From Halomonas nitroreducens (GTDB taxonomy: Bacteria; Pseudomonadota; Gammaproteobacteria; Pseudomonadales; Halomonadaceae): a stretch of 64,000 nt of DNA. The notes under the pieces were generated by a model. It saw nothing but the letters and a program-made list of their open reading frames with translations, made no database searches and was not told the origin of the DNA. Positions within the stretch are counted from its first letter, which is position 1, and every line of letters begins with the position of its first letter. Shown in pieces: positions 17,295 through 30,404 of the stretch. A program made the position numbers and the translations under genes. Where the stretch lies: NCBI RefSeq assembly GCF_003966155.1, contig NZ_RXNS01000020.1, positions 17,941 to 81,940 of the forward strand. Reading direction: 5' to 3'.

Positions 17295-17673
17295 GGGGCC
17301 ATCCTCTCGATCGCTGGGGTATCTCGTCTCGACGGCGTCACCGGGGGCGGCGTCGTCACCGCTGGAATCGCCTGCTGCACCATTCGGCATGGCCTTATGC
17401 TGCACCTGCGAAGTCCTGTTAGGTTCATAGAGTTCACAGGGCCTGTCTCTAGGGCCTTGGTCGAACCCGGGCGAGTGGGGACGCGGGGCCTCGACTACAG
17501 GCGAGCGGTCCGCTCCGCTGACTCCCTCACACGTCTTGGGGATCACTATGACCCGGCATGGCGGGCGTGAACAATTGATCCTTGGGGGCAGGCAGCGTTG
17601 TAGCCCGACTACAGGAAGGCCTGGCAACGGGCCTTCCTTGTAGTCGGGTTTCCCGGCTAGGGGGCGGGAGGTC
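17295..17673. other. Non-coding region upstream of aceA with a long hairpin
   Basis: This 379-bp gap has no convincing gene. At 17604-17648 there is a large imperfect inverted repeat: CCCGACTACA-GGAAGGCC and GGCCTTCC-TTGTAGTCGGG around a 7-nt loop, just past the GNAT stop codon, followed on the plus side by TTTCCC. It is most simply the terminator of the roxA-GNAT transcript, isolating the aceA promoter. No confident -35/-10 was found. Confidence 0.6.
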
Positions 17674-18105
17674 TCAGTCGCGCAGCCGACGGACCATGTT
17701 GCGATGCGGGATGCCGGCATCGAGAAAGACCTCGCCATGGGCCTGAAAGTCCAGCCGCTCATAGAAGGCGAGGGCCTGGGTCTGGGCCGCCAGTTCCACG
17801 GCGGCGCAGCCGCGCCGGCGGGCGGCCTCGATGGCCGCCTCCATCAGCGCCACGCCAATGCCCAGGCCGCGGGCGGCTTCCAGCACGGCGACGCGGCCGA
17901 TATGGCCGTCGGGCAGCAGGCGCGCGGTGCCCACCGCGGCGCCGTCGTGCCAGGCCAGGAAGTGGGTGCAGCCCGGGTCGCGGCCGTCCCATTCCTCCTC
18001 GAGGGGGACCCGCTGCTCTTCGATAAAGACAAGGCGGCGGATCTCTGAGGCAGCCTCGCCCAGGGTCTCCCAGTCACCGACCTCGATACGTGTAGTCGCG
18101 TTCAT
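17674..18105 (-). CDS. GNAT family N-acetyltransferase
   Basis: Protein of 143 aa from ATG 18105, starting 4 bp after the roxA stop, so translationally linked to it. The acetyl-CoA loop is visible as LEAARGLGIGVALMEAAIEAA, with IRRLVFIEEQRVPLEEEWDG near the N-terminus and ALAFYERLDFQAHGE near the C-terminus. It resembles the ElaA/YjcF branch of GNATs. The substrate is unknown. The same pairing with a ribosomal hydroxylase gene is known in pseudomonads, but a joint function is not established. Confidence 0.85.
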   Translation of the reverse strand: MNATTRIEVGDWETLGEAASEIRRLVFIEEQRVPLEEEWDGRDPGCTHFLAWHDGAAVGTARLLPDGHIGRVAVLEAARGLGIGVALMEAAIEAARRRGCAAVELAAQTQALAFYERLDFQAHGEVFLDAGIPHRNMVRRLRD

Positions 18106-18109
18106 GGGC

Positions 18110-19285
18110 TCACTCCTCCTCGTCCCAGGGCCAGGCCAGACTGCCGGCGTCGAGCAGGCGGGCGAGCATGCGGGGGGCATCCTCATGGACCAGCAGGCCG
18201 GCGTCGACAGGCTCGCCATCGGCCAGGGCCCGTGCCAGGCCGATGGAGCAGGGCAGGCCGTCGCCGTCGGCGAACAAGGTCGCCCGGTCGTCGTCCAGGT
18301 CGCGCCAGGCGAAGCGCGAGCCGGGGCTGCGCTCCAGGGCGTCACCTGCTTGTAGTGCCGCGACAAGCGCATCCCGGCTGGTGGGGGTCTCGGCCGGCAC
18401 CAGCTGGTCGACGTACTTGGGCTGGGTCATCACCCGGCCGAACCACTGGGCCAGCTGGTCCGGGTCGTCGAGGGCCTCGAGGATCAGTGCCCGCATGCGG
18501 GCAAGCGCCGCATCGTCGAGCTCGGCCGGGTCGGCGGGCGGCGCCATGCCGGCGTCGGCGTAGCGCCGCGAGGCCGGCAGCTGTTCGCCGATGTAGTCGG
18601 CGAAGGAGGTGATGGCCTCGTCGGCCGAGGGGGCGCGGAAGCCTACCGAGAAGGTCATGCAGTCCGCGGACTGGCTGACACCATGGTGGGCCCAGGCCGG
18701 AGGCAGGTAGAGCATGTCGCCGGGCTCCAGGATCCAGTCCTGGCCCGCCTCGACCTCGAAGCGCTCGAGGATGCGCAGGTCGATACCGTCGAGGATCGGG
18801 GCCTCGTCGGGGACCTTGCCGCCGAGTTGCCAGCGCCGCTGGCCGCTGGCCTGGAGCAGGAAGACGTCGTACTGGTCCACGTGGGGGCCGACGCTGCCGC
18901 CGGGCGGCGCATAGCTGACCATGATGTCGTCGAGCCGCCAGCGGGGCAGGAAGGTGAAGTGCTCGAGCAGTGCGGCCACCTCGGGCACGTAGTGGTCCAC
19001 CGCCTGTACGAGCAGGGTCCAGTCGCGCTCCGGCAGCCGGGCGAAGGTGGCCTCATCGAATGGGCCGTGGCTGACCTGCCAGGGACCCTCGAGGCCGCGC
19101 TCCTCGATCAGCCGGGCCTCGATGTTGTCCTCGCAGGCCAGCCCCGCCAGCTCGTCGGGCTCGAGGGGGCTCTCGAAGTCGGGGAAGGCGCCGCGGATCA
19201 GCAGCGGTTTGCGCTGCCAGTGGTCGCGCAGGAAGTCGGTGGCGGAGAGGCCGCCGAGCAGGGTGAGGGGTTCGTCTCGTGACAT
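18110..19285 (-). CDS. roxA: 50S ribosomal protein L16 arginine 3-hydroxylase (YcfD/RoxA)
   Basis: Protein of 391 aa, a JmjC-type 2-oxoglutarate/Fe(II) dioxygenase. The iron ligands are in GPHVDQYDVFLL (H135, D137) and PPAWAHHGVS (H200). The N-terminal FLRDHWQRKPLLIRGAF and the C-terminal winged-helix region (MTQPKY) fit the E. coli YcfD family, which hydroxylates an arginine of ribosomal protein L16. It is the first gene of a two-gene unit with the GNAT, after a 346-bp gap filled by a repeat element. Confidence 0.92.
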   Translation of the reverse strand: MSRDEPLTLLGGLSATDFLRDHWQRKPLLIRGAFPDFESPLEPDELAGLACEDNIEARLIEERGLEGPWQVSHGPFDEATFARLPERDWTLLVQAVDHYVPEVAALLEHFTFLPRWRLDDIMVSYAPPGGSVGPHVDQYDVFLLQASGQRRWQLGGKVPDEAPILDGIDLRILERFEVEAGQDWILEPGDMLYLPPAWAHHGVSQSADCMTFSVGFRAPSADEAITSFADYIGEQLPASRRYADAGMAPPADPAELDDAALARMRALILEALDDPDQLAQWFGRVMTQPKYVDQLVPAETPTSRDALVAALQAGDALERSPGSRFAWRDLDDDRATLFADGDGLPCSIGLARALADGEPVDAGLLVHEDAPRMLARLLDAGSLAWPWDEEE

Positions 19286-19386
19286 GGTCTCGCGCTCGCG
19301 AAGGGGTAAAACGGCGACAGGCGCCGTCTGGCGCCTGTCGGGATACTAGCATGTCGCTGGCCGGGGCAGCGGGGGGAACGGCTGTT

Positions 19387-19601
19387 CCGGGGACAGGTCC
19401 CGGAGAGCCGGACCTCTCGAGGGCGCTGTGAACCCTTCCCTGGGCGCTACCTTTGCCCTGCGGCACTAAAGCAACCTGCGCCGCTTGCAGGACCTGGGTT
19501 GGCCATCCTGGCCAACCCGCTCGGCGGGAAGAACATTCACTGGATGTTCTTCTCCTTCCGCCTCGCCCATGGCAAAGGACCCTCTTCAGGCCTGTCCCCG
19601 G
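19387..19601. repeat. Intergenic element with 11-bp inverted ends and internal hairpins
   Basis: The ends CCGGGGACAGG (19387-19397) and CCTGTCCCCGG (19591-19601) are exact reverse complements bounding 215 bp in the purB-roxA gap. Inside are two strong hairpins (GGGTTGGCC / GGCCAACCC at 19496-19518; GAAGAACAT / ATGTTCTTC at 19528-19552) and a core at 19419-19458 that recurs, inverted and diverged, at 43744-43784. No reading frame in it looks like a gene. A dispersed non-coding repeat or small non-autonomous element is the likely explanation. Confidence 0.6.
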
Positions 19602-19631
19602 CGCCGCTCACCATCGCCGTCAGCTTCCGGC

Positions 19632-22797
<3,166 letters not shown>

Positions 22798-22850
22798 GGC
22801 GCTCTCGGATTGGATGGGTCGCAAATGGGGCAGGATTATACACGACACTG

Positions 22851-22910
22851 GCTTCGAGCTTCGAGCTTCGAGCTTCGAGCTTCGAGCTTCGAGCTTCGAG
22901 CTTCGAGCTT
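22851..22910. repeat. Tandem heptanucleotide repeat (GCTTCGA), about eight copies
   Basis: Eight uninterrupted copies of GCTTCGA plus a partial one (58-60 bp) lie in the nudJ-mnmA gap, ending about 54 bp before the mnmA start. A degenerate copy (CAGGCTTCG) follows. Because 7 is not a multiple of 3 and the array is pure, slippage would change the spacing but not a known reading frame. Confidence 0.95.
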
Positions 22911-22930
22911 CAGGCTTCGCAAGGCGTGGC

Positions 22931-23380
22931 CTACCGCTCGTGAAGCACGTCCATGGGAAAGGTGCGTCCGGCCAGGGCGTCGCGCAGCCGGCGCATGACC
23001 AGGGGGCTGCGCAGCCGGCCTTGCCGCTCCAGGGCTTCCAGCTCCTCGAGGGTCAACCAGTGCACGGCCTGGATCGCCGGGTCGAGGGCGTTGCCCAGGT
23101 GAGCCAGGGCCATGCCGAAGAAGGCGTGACTGTGGAAGGTCTTGCCGTCCGGGGCCGCGAAGACGTAGAGGCCCAGATAGTCGGTGATGCCGACCTGCCA
23201 GGCGGTCTCCTCGCGCAACTCGCGGAGGGCAGCGTCGCGAATGCGCTCGCCGGGCTCCAGGTGGCCGGCGGGCTGGTTGAACAGGGTGTGGGGACCACCG
23301 CGGTCCTCCTCCACCATCAGGTAGCGCCCGGCGCGCTCGACCACGGTGGCGACGGTGACGAAGGGTTGCCAGCGGCTCAT
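22931..23380 (-). CDS. nudJ: NudJ-type Nudix phosphatase
   Basis: Protein of 149 aa from ATG 23380, overlapping the rluE stop by 4 bp. The Nudix box runs [17 protein letters not shown] followed by REETAW. All metal-binding glutamates are present, but the usual glycine after EE-x is alanine. The family NudJ enzyme hydrolyses thiamine pyrophosphate precursors and nucleoside tri- and diphosphates. The placement next to mnmA is the same as in pseudomonads. Confidence 0.88.
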   Translation of the reverse strand: MSRWQPFVTVATVVERAGRYLMVEEDRGGPHTLFNQPAGHLEPGERIRDAALRELREETAWQVGITDYLGLYVFAAPDGKTFHSHAFFGMALAHLGNALDPAIQAVHWLTLEELEALERQGRLRSPLVMRRLRDALAGRTFPMDVLHER

Positions 23381-23982
23381 GGGCGTTTCCTCGGCGGGCG
23401 GCGGCGCTGGGCCGGCGGCTTGGGTGCATGCAGGGTCTCGCGGCGCCACTCGCCGGGGGCCAGGCCATCGAGCCGCCAGGGACCGATGGCCACCCGCACC
23501 AGGCGCAGAGTGGGGTGCCCGACATGGGCGGTCATGCGCCGGACCTGGCGGTTGCGCCCTTCCTCGATGGTCAGCTCCAGCCAGCTGGTGACGGGGTGGC
23601 GGCGGGGATCCAGCGGAGGGTCGCGCTCCGGCAGGTCGCTCGTTGCCAGGCGGCGCACTCTGGCCGGCCGGGTTCGCCCGTCCTTGAGCGCCACGCCCCC
23701 GCGTAGGGCCTTGAGGGCCGTTTCGTCGGGGACGCCCTCCACCTGGACCCGGTAGGTCTTGGGCTGCTTGTGGCGCGGATGGCTGATGCGGTGGATCAGC
23801 TCGCCGTCGTCGGAAAGCAGCAGCAGGCCTTCCGAGTCGTGGTCCAGACGTCCGGCGGGATAGATGCCCGGCACGTCGATGACGTCAGCCAGGGTCGCCC
23901 GGCGTTCGCCCTCGTCCGACGCGCGGTCGGTGAACTGGGAGAGCATGCGATAGGGCTTGTGCAGGAGATAGAGGGCGCTCAT
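23377..23982 (-). CDS. rluE: 23S rRNA pseudouridine synthase E
   Basis: Protein of 201 aa. The RsuA/RluE-family motif with the catalytic aspartate is AGRLDHDSEGLLLL; KTYRVQVEG and the basic RNRQVRRMTAHVG segment also match. In E. coli RluE modifies U2457 of 23S rRNA. The C-terminus is Arg/Pro-rich ([10 protein letters not shown]). It is first in the minus-strand run and diverges from icd across 118 bp. Confidence 0.9.
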   Translation of the reverse strand: MSALYLLHKPYRMLSQFTDRASDEGERRATLADVIDVPGIYPAGRLDHDSEGLLLLSDDGELIHRISHPRHKQPKTYRVQVEGVPDETALKALRGGVALKDGRTRPARVRRLATSDLPERDPPLDPRRHPVTSWLELTIEEGRNRQVRRMTAHVGHPTLRLVRVAIGPWRLDGLAPGEWRRETLHAPKPPAQRRRPPRKRP

Positions 23983-24008
23983 TCGACCAACGTCTTGCTA
24001 CCATGGAT

Positions 24009-24062
24009 TGTCGACAAATATGGGGCCAAGCCTACTCCGAGCGACGGGGTGAATGCTATACT
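24009..24062 (+). promoter_or_regulatory. icd promoter with extended -10 and a palindrome upstream
   Basis: TATACT at 24057-24062 is preceded by TGC (TGn), an extended -10, and lies 38 bp before the icd ATG. No good -35 is seen at the right distance. The perfect palindrome TTGTCGACAA at 24009-24018 lies about 40 bp upstream of the -10 and could be a regulator site. Confidence 0.55.
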
Positions 24063-24100
24063 CCGCGCTCCACTGAACAGACCAGACAGGGGAGTTCTCA

Positions 24101-25357
<1,257 letters not shown>

Positions 25358-25375
25358 CGTCCGGCGCCGCGACCT

Positions 25376-25410
25376 GGGCCCCCGTCCGCCTGGCGGACGG
25401 GGGCCCTTTT
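25376..25410 (+). terminator. Intrinsic terminator of icd
   Basis: GGGCCCCCGTCCGCC and GGCGGACGGGGGCCC form a long stem with minimal loop, followed by TTTT, starting about 19 bp after the icd stop. Confidence 0.9.
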
Positions 25411-25537
25411 GCGTCCTGGCCGCCCCGGGCGTGAACCCTGCCGACCCGGCGGCGTCCAATCACGGTTGAGGCGCGCCGCGGCGCTCGGCTTGTCGATATC
25501 GATAGTGATGCTTATGTTCAAGAGAAAGGAGGAGGGC

Positions 25538-25900
25538 ATGGTGGACCGTCTCGCTATGCCCCGAGCCGGGATGACGCGTCCCTCGGGGCCTGAGGAGGAA
25601 GGCGACGACGACCTGGCGGTCCAGGCGTCGGAGCCCGAGCTGGCGCGGCCGCCGATGTACAAGGTGGTACTGCACAACGATGACTTCACGCCCATGGAGT
25701 TCGTCGTGGAGGTCCTGCAGAGTTTCTTCAACATGGATAGCGAGACCGCGGTGCAGGTGATGCTGGCCGTGCATACTCAGGGCAAGGCCACCTGTGGCGT
25801 CTTCACCCGTGACATTGCGGAAACCAAGAGTCATCAAGTCAATCAATATGCGCGAGAGTGCCAGCATCCGTTGCTGTGCGACATCGAGGCAACGGATTGA
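25538..25900 (+). CDS. clpS: ClpS adaptor of the ClpAP protease
   Basis: Protein of 120 aa from ATG 25538, chosen because AAGGAGG lies 5 bp upstream. The core is [21 protein letters not shown], then [18 protein letters not shown], with the Asn-Asp-Asp residues that hold N-degron alpha-amino groups. The flexible N-terminus is acidic (GPEEEGDDD). ClpS delivers proteins with Leu, Phe, Trp or Tyr at the N-terminus to ClpA, encoded 134 bp downstream. The cspD gene usual next to clpS in pseudomonads is missing. Confidence 0.95.
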   Translation: MVDRLAMPRAGMTRPSGPEEEGDDDLAVQASEPELARPPMYKVVLHNDDFTPMEFVVEVLQSFFNMDSETAVQVMLAVHTQGKATCGVFTRDIAETKSHQVNQYARECQHPLLCDIEATD

Positions 25901-26034
25901 CCGTCGGCATGGTCGAAGGGTGAGTGGCGTGCGTTGGCGGGGTGACTTGCAACGCCGTCGTTTGTACCCGATGTTGATGATGCCGGACCGAGATAGATCC
26001 GACGCAAGCCCTAAGCGGCGAGAAGGGGACTGCC

Positions 26035-28311
26035 ATGCTGAGCAAAGAACTTGAACTGACCCTGAACACGGCCTTCACCGTGGCGCGCTCCAAGCGTCAC
26101 GAGTTCATGACCGTGGAGCACCTGCTGCTGGCGCTGCTCGACAATGCCTCGGCGGCCGATGTGCTGCGTGCCTGCGGGGCCAACCTCGACAAGCTGCGGT
26201 CCGACCTGCAGGACTTCATCAATTCCACCACGCCGCTGATTCCCGAGGATCAGGGCGACCGCGAGACCCAGCCGACCCTGGGCTTCCAGCGCGTCCTGCA
26301 GCGCGCCGTCTTCCACGTGCAGTCCTCCGGCAAGAGCGAGGTCACCGGGGCCAACGTGCTGGTGGCGATCTTCTCCGAACAGGAGAGCCAGGCCGTCTAC
26401 TTCCTCAAGCAACAAAACGTGGCTCGGGTGGACGCCGTCAACTACATTGCCCACGGCATCTCCAAGGTCTCCGGCCATGGCCACAGCCCCAGCTCCCCGT
26501 CCCCAGAGGCCGAGGATGCCGAGGAAGCCGGCGGCGAGCCCGGCGGTAACCCGCTCACCGGCTACGCCACCAACCTCAACGAGCAGGCGCGGATGGGCAA
26601 GATCGATCCGCTGATCGGGCGTGACCATGAGCTCGAGCGGGTGGTGCAGATCCTTGCGCGTCGGCGCAAGAACAATCCCCTGCTGGTGGGCGAGGCCGGC
26701 GTCGGCAAGACCGCCATCGCCGAGGGGTTGGCCAAGCGTATCGTCGAGGAGGATGTGCCCGAGGTGATCGGCGACGCCGTCGTCTACTCCCTGGACATGG
26801 GTGCCCTGCTGGCCGGCACCAAGTACCGCGGCGACTTCGAGAAACGCCTCAAGAGCCTGTTGGCCGAGCTGCGCAAGCAGCCCAATGCCATCCTGTTCAT
26901 CGACGAGATCCATACCGTGATCGGCGCCGGTGCCGCCTCCGGTGGCGTGATGGACGCCTCCAACCTGCTCAAGCCGCTGCTGTCCTCCGGCGAGCTGCGC
27001 TGCATCGGCTCCACCACCTTCCAGGAGTTCCGTGGCATCTTCGAGAAGGATCGGGCGCTGGCCCGGCGCTTCCAGAAGGTCGATGTCATGGCGCCTTCGG
27101 TGGAGGACACCATCCGTATCCTCAAGGGGCTGCGCTCGCGCTTCGAGGAGCACCACCGCCTCAAGTACACCGATGCGGCCCTGGAAAGCGCCTCGCGGCT
27201 GGCGGATCGCTACATCAATGACCGCCACCTGCCCGACAAGGCCATCGACGTGATCGACGAGGCCGGGGCCCACCAGCGGCTGCTGCCGCCGGAGGTCCGG
27301 GTCGACACCATCGACGTCGACCAGGTCGAGGCGGTGGTCGCCTCCATCGCGCGGATTCCGCCGAAGAGCGTGTCCAGCTCCGACCGCAAGCTGCTGGCCA
27401 ATATCGACCGCGACCTCAAGATGCTGGTGTTCGGCCAGGACGAGGCCATCGACAGCCTGGCGGCGGCCATCAAGCTGTCCCGGGCGGGGCTCAAATCGCC
27501 GGACAAGCCGGTGGGCAGCTTCCTGTTCGCCGGTCCCACCGGCGTCGGCAAGACCGAGGTGGCCCGCCAGTTGGCGCATATCATGGGTATTGACCTGGTG
27601 CGCTTCGACATGTCGGAGTACATGGAACGGCACACCGTGTCGCGGCTGATCGGGGCGCCTCCCGGCTACGTCGGCTACGACCAGGGTGGCCTGCTCACCG
27701 AGGCGATCACCAAGCAGCCCCACTGCGTGTTGCTGCTCGACGAGATCGAGAAGGCCCATCCCGAGGTCTTCAACCTGCTGTTGCAGGTGATGGACCACGG
27801 TCGCCTGACCGACAACAATGGCCGCGAGGCGGATTTCCGTCACGTGATCCTGATCATGACCTCCAATGCCGGGGTCGAGCAGGCCACGCGGCGCTCCATC
27901 GGCTTCCAGACCCAGGATCACTCCACCGATGCCATGGAGGTCATCCGCAAGACCTTCTCGCCGGAGTTCCGCAACCGCCTGGATGGCATCATCCAGTTCC
28001 ATGCCCTGCCCACCGCGGTGGTGCGCAACGTGGTCGACAAGTTCCTGATCGAGCTCCAGGCGCAGCTGGACGAGAAGCGCGTGCAGCTCGATGTGGACGA
28101 CGCCGCCCGCGACTGGCTGGCCGAGAAGGGCTATGATCCGGACATGGGGGCCAGGCCGATGGCGCGGCTGATCCAGGAGAAGCTCAAGAAGCCGCTGGCC
28201 GAGCTGATCCTGTTCGGTGAGCTGGCCGAGCATGGCGGGGTGGTGCACGTCAGCGTCGAAGACGGCGAGTTGCACCTGGCCTCGGAGTCGGAGCTGGCCG
28301 ACGCGCCCTGA
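26035..28311 (+). CDS. clpA: ClpA, ATPase subunit of ClpAP protease
   Basis: Protein of 758 aa. An N-terminal Clp_N repeat domain (to about residue 145) is followed by two AAA+ modules with Walker A at about 218 (GEAGVGKT) and 499 (GPTGVGKT) and Walker B segments [13 protein letters not shown] and [14 protein letters not shown]. There is no M-domain, separating it from ClpB. It unfolds substrates for ClpP (not in window) and, with ClpS, degrades N-degron proteins. bpt and aat on the opposite strand make such degrons. Confidence 0.97.
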   Translation: MLSKELELTLNTAFTVARSKRHEFMTVEHLLLALLDNASAADVLRACGANLDKLRSDLQDFINSTTPLIPEDQGDRETQPTLGFQRVLQRAVFHVQSSGKSEVTGANVLVAIFSEQESQAVYFLKQQNVARVDAVNYIAHGISKVSGHGHSPSSPSPEAEDAEEAGGEPGGNPLTGYATNLNEQARMGKIDPLIGRDHELERVVQILARRRKNNPLLVGEAGVGKTAIAEGLAKRIVEEDVPEVIGDAVVYSLDMGALLAGTKYRGDFEKRLKSLLAELRKQPNAILFIDEIHTVIGAGAASGGVMDASNLLKPLLSSGELRCIGSTTFQEFRGIFEKDRALARRFQKVDVMAPSVEDTIRILKGLRSRFEEHHRLKYTDAALESASRLADRYINDRHLPDKAIDVIDEAGAHQRLLPPEVRVDTIDVDQVEAVVASIARIPPKSVSSSDRKLLANIDRDLKMLVFGQDEAIDSLAAAIKLSRAGLKSPDKPVGSFLFAGPTGVGKTEVARQLAHIMGIDLVRFDMSEYMERHTVSRLIGAPPGYVGYDQGGLLTEAITKQPHCVLLLDEIEKAHPEVFNLLLQVMDHGRLTDNNGREADFRHVILIMTSNAGVEQATRRSIGFQTQDHSTDAMEVIRKTFSPEFRNRLDGIIQFHALPTAVVRNVVDKFLIELQAQLDEKRVQLDVDDAARDWLAEKGYDPDMGARPMARLIQEKLKKPLAELILFGELAEHGGVVHVSVEDGELHLASESELADAP

Positions 28312-28340
28312 TTCGGCGCGTCAACCGCTCCCCACGACAC

Positions 28341-28366
28341 AGCGCCCTGTCTGCGGACGGGGCGTT
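28341..28366 (+). terminator. Possible terminator after clpA
   Basis: AGCGCCCTGTC / GACGGGGCGTT forms an imperfect stem with a TGCG loop, followed by GTTC, 30 bp after the clpA stop and facing the convergent infA. Confidence 0.45.
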
Positions 28367-28416
28367 GTTCATTGGGGAGGCGCGATCGGTAAGAGGGCCG
28401 GCTGGCCCGGCAGGGC

Positions 28417-28635
28417 TCAGCGGGAACGGTAGACGATGCGGCCCTTGGACAGGTCATAGGGAGTCAGCTCGACCTTGACCTTGTCGCCGGTGAGGATACG
28501 GATGTAGTTCTTGCGCATCTTGCCCGAGATGTGGGCGGTCACCACGTGGCCGTTCTCGAGTTCGACCCGGAACATGGTGTTGGGCAGCGTGTCGACGACG
28601 ACGCCTTCCATTTCGATATGGTCTTCGCGTGCCAT
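28417..28635 (-). CDS. infA: Translation initiation factor IF-1
   Basis: Protein of 72 aa, full length. The S1/OB-fold sequence is typical throughout: [32 protein letters not shown], and the ending [11 protein letters not shown]. It binds the ribosomal A site during initiation. Its position between clpA and bpt is conserved in pseudomonads. Confidence 0.98.
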   Translation of the reverse strand: MAREDHIEMEGVVVDTLPNTMFRVELENGHVVTAHISGKMRKNYIRILTGDKVKVELTPYDLSKGRIVYRSR

Positions 28636-28765
28636 ATAGGCGATTCCTCGCTGGTGATAACGAAAAAAACGAGCGGCACGTGATGCGTCTTGTGCGCCTG
28701 TGCCGATCAGGATAGCGCGATATTGTGCCGCATGCCGGTCGTCAAGGCAAAAGGGCCGGCCCCGT

Positions 28766-29503
28766 TCAGGTGGGAACCAGCCGGCGCCAATGGCGTCCCT
28801 CGAGCATTTCCAGCGGCTGGAAGGCCTGCTTGTAGGCCATCTTGCGGCATTCGCGGATCCAGTAGCCCAGGTAGACGTGCGGCAGACCCAGCCGGCGGGC
28901 GCGCTCGATCAGGCTGAGCACGGCAAAGGTGCCCAGAGAGCGACGCTCGAAGGCCTCGGCAGGGTCGAAGAAGGTGTAGATGGCCGAGAGGCCATGCTCC
29001 AACTGGTCGAACGCCGACACGGCCAGCAGGCGGCCATCGAGGCGCAGCTCCAGCAGGCGCGCATAGTCCTGGTCAAGGGTCAGGAAGGTGCGGTACTGCT
29101 CATGGCTCGGCGGGTACATGTCGCCGTCGCTGTGCCGGGTGCGGATATAATGCGCATAGAGGGCATAGTGCTCGGCATCGAAGAGGGCGGGGCGTACCCG
29201 CAGCTCGAGGTCGGCATTGCGCCGGGTCAGCTTGCGCTGGGTACGGCTGGGGGCGAAGTCGGCCACCGGGATGCGCACGGAAATGCAGGCACTGCAGCCC
29301 TCGCAGTGGGGACGGTAGAGGTGCCGGCCGCTGCGGCGGAAGCCCAGCAGGGCGAGGGCGTCGTAGACGCCGACGCCCGGTGACTCCTGGGGATCGAGGA
29401 ACAGGGTCGTCGCCTCGCGTCCTTCCAGGTAGCTGCAGGCGTGCGGCACGGTCAGGAAGAACCGCAGGTCGCGTATCGGCTGCCGGGGAGTATTGCTGCT
29501 CAA
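28766..29503 (-). CDS. bpt: Aspartate/glutamate leucyltransferase (bacterial protein transferase)
   Basis: Protein of 245 aa of the ATE/Bpt family. The N-terminal segment has PHACSYLEG and the [14 protein letters not shown] cysteine cluster; the C-terminal GNAT-like part has [28 protein letters not shown] and [14 protein letters not shown]. It adds Leu from Leu-tRNA to N-terminal Asp or Glu, creating a ClpS-recognised N-degron. It lies 31 bp after aat on the same strand, so both transferases are likely made together. Confidence 0.94.
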   Translation of the reverse strand: MSSNTPRQPIRDLRFFLTVPHACSYLEGREATTLFLDPQESPGVGVYDALALLGFRRSGRHLYRPHCEGCSACISVRIPVADFAPSRTQRKLTRRNADLELRVRPALFDAEHYALYAHYIRTRHSDGDMYPPSHEQYRTFLTLDQDYARLLELRLDGRLLAVSAFDQLEHGLSAIYTFFDPAEAFERRSLGTFAVLSLIERARRLGLPHVYLGYWIRECRKMAYKQAFQPLEMLEGRHWRRLVPT

Positions 29504-29534
29504 GGCTGCCGTCTCCTATGCATGCGTGGCGCGT

Positions 29535-30296
29535 TCATCGTGCGGCGTCGAGTCTCGCGAACGACCATGCCGGCGCCAGGAGGGTGCAGACCTCCTCGAC
29601 CCCGGCGGTCTCGGGCATCTCGCTCAGCCACTGTTCAAGATAGCCGATGAACTCCTCCCGGGCGATGTCCCGGGCCCCCAGGCTAGCCAGGTGGGCGGTG
29701 TGCATCTGGCAGTCGATCAACCGGCCGCCCTCGGCGGCCATGGTGCGTGACAGGGTCACCAGGGCGACCTTTGAGGCGTCCGCCACCCGGGAGAACATCG
29801 ACTCGCCGAAGAATACCGGACCCAGCGCGATGCCGTAGAGGCCGCCCACCAGACGCTCGTCCTGCCAGACCTCCACCGAGTGGGCCGCACCGAGGTGGTG
29901 GAGACGGCCATAGGCGGCCTGCATCTCGGCGGTGATCCAGGTCTCGGGCTGGTCGTGACGGGGGGCCGCGCAGGCTGCGACCACGGCCTCGAAGGCGCGG
30001 TCGGCGGTGACCCGGAAGCCGCCGTTGCGCAGGCGCTTGGCAAGGCTGCGGCGGACCTGCACCTCCTCGGGGAACAGCACCATGCGCGGGTCGGGGCTCC
30101 ACCACAGGATCGGCTGTCCCGCGCTGTACCAGGGGAAGATGCCATGGCGGTAGGCGGCGAGCAGCCAGGCCGGGCTGAGGTCGCCGCCGGCGGCCAGCAA
30201 TCCGCCGGGGTCGGCGAGGGCGGTGGAGACCGGGGGGAAGCGGACGGGACGCTCGGGGAGCCAGGGCAGCATGGCGGGATGTCTTCCGGATGACAT
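29535..30296 (-). CDS. aat: Leucyl/phenylalanyl-tRNA-protein transferase
   Basis: Protein of 253 aa from ATG 30296 (GGGGA nearby); ATG 30272 is an internal alternative. Family motifs are [26 protein letters not shown] (residues 33-58), [12 protein letters not shown] and [20 protein letters not shown]. It attaches Leu or Phe to proteins with N-terminal Lys or Arg. It diverges from ftsK across about 108 bp, and bpt follows. The trxB gene found between aat and ftsK in pseudomonads is absent here. Confidence 0.95.
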   Translation of the reverse strand: MSSGRHPAMLPWLPERPVRFPPVSTALADPGGLLAAGGDLSPAWLLAAYRHGIFPWYSAGQPILWWSPDPRMVLFPEEVQVRRSLAKRLRNGGFRVTADRAFEAVVAACAAPRHDQPETWITAEMQAAYGRLHHLGAAHSVEVWQDERLVGGLYGIALGPVFFGESMFSRVADASKVALVTLSRTMAAEGGRLIDCQMHTAHLASLGARDIAREEFIGYLEQWLSEMPETAGVEEVCTLLAPAWSFARLDAAR

Positions 30297-30404
30297 GAGT
30301 CCCCAGTGTGACGGGCCTGGTGACGGGGCTCAAGTCATCGCTTGCCCCTGTGATGGCCGGCCTCGGCTCGGTATGATTGGTGGCCGTGGAATCTGGAAGA
30401 CGCC

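Noticed and set aside
22851..22910. Heptamer array considered as part of a CRISPR
   Set aside because: Units are 7 bp with no spacers, and no cas genes are present.
26011..28275. Long minus-strand frame opposite clpA
   Set aside because: Shadow frame of a strongly conserved gene; no motif or ribosome site.
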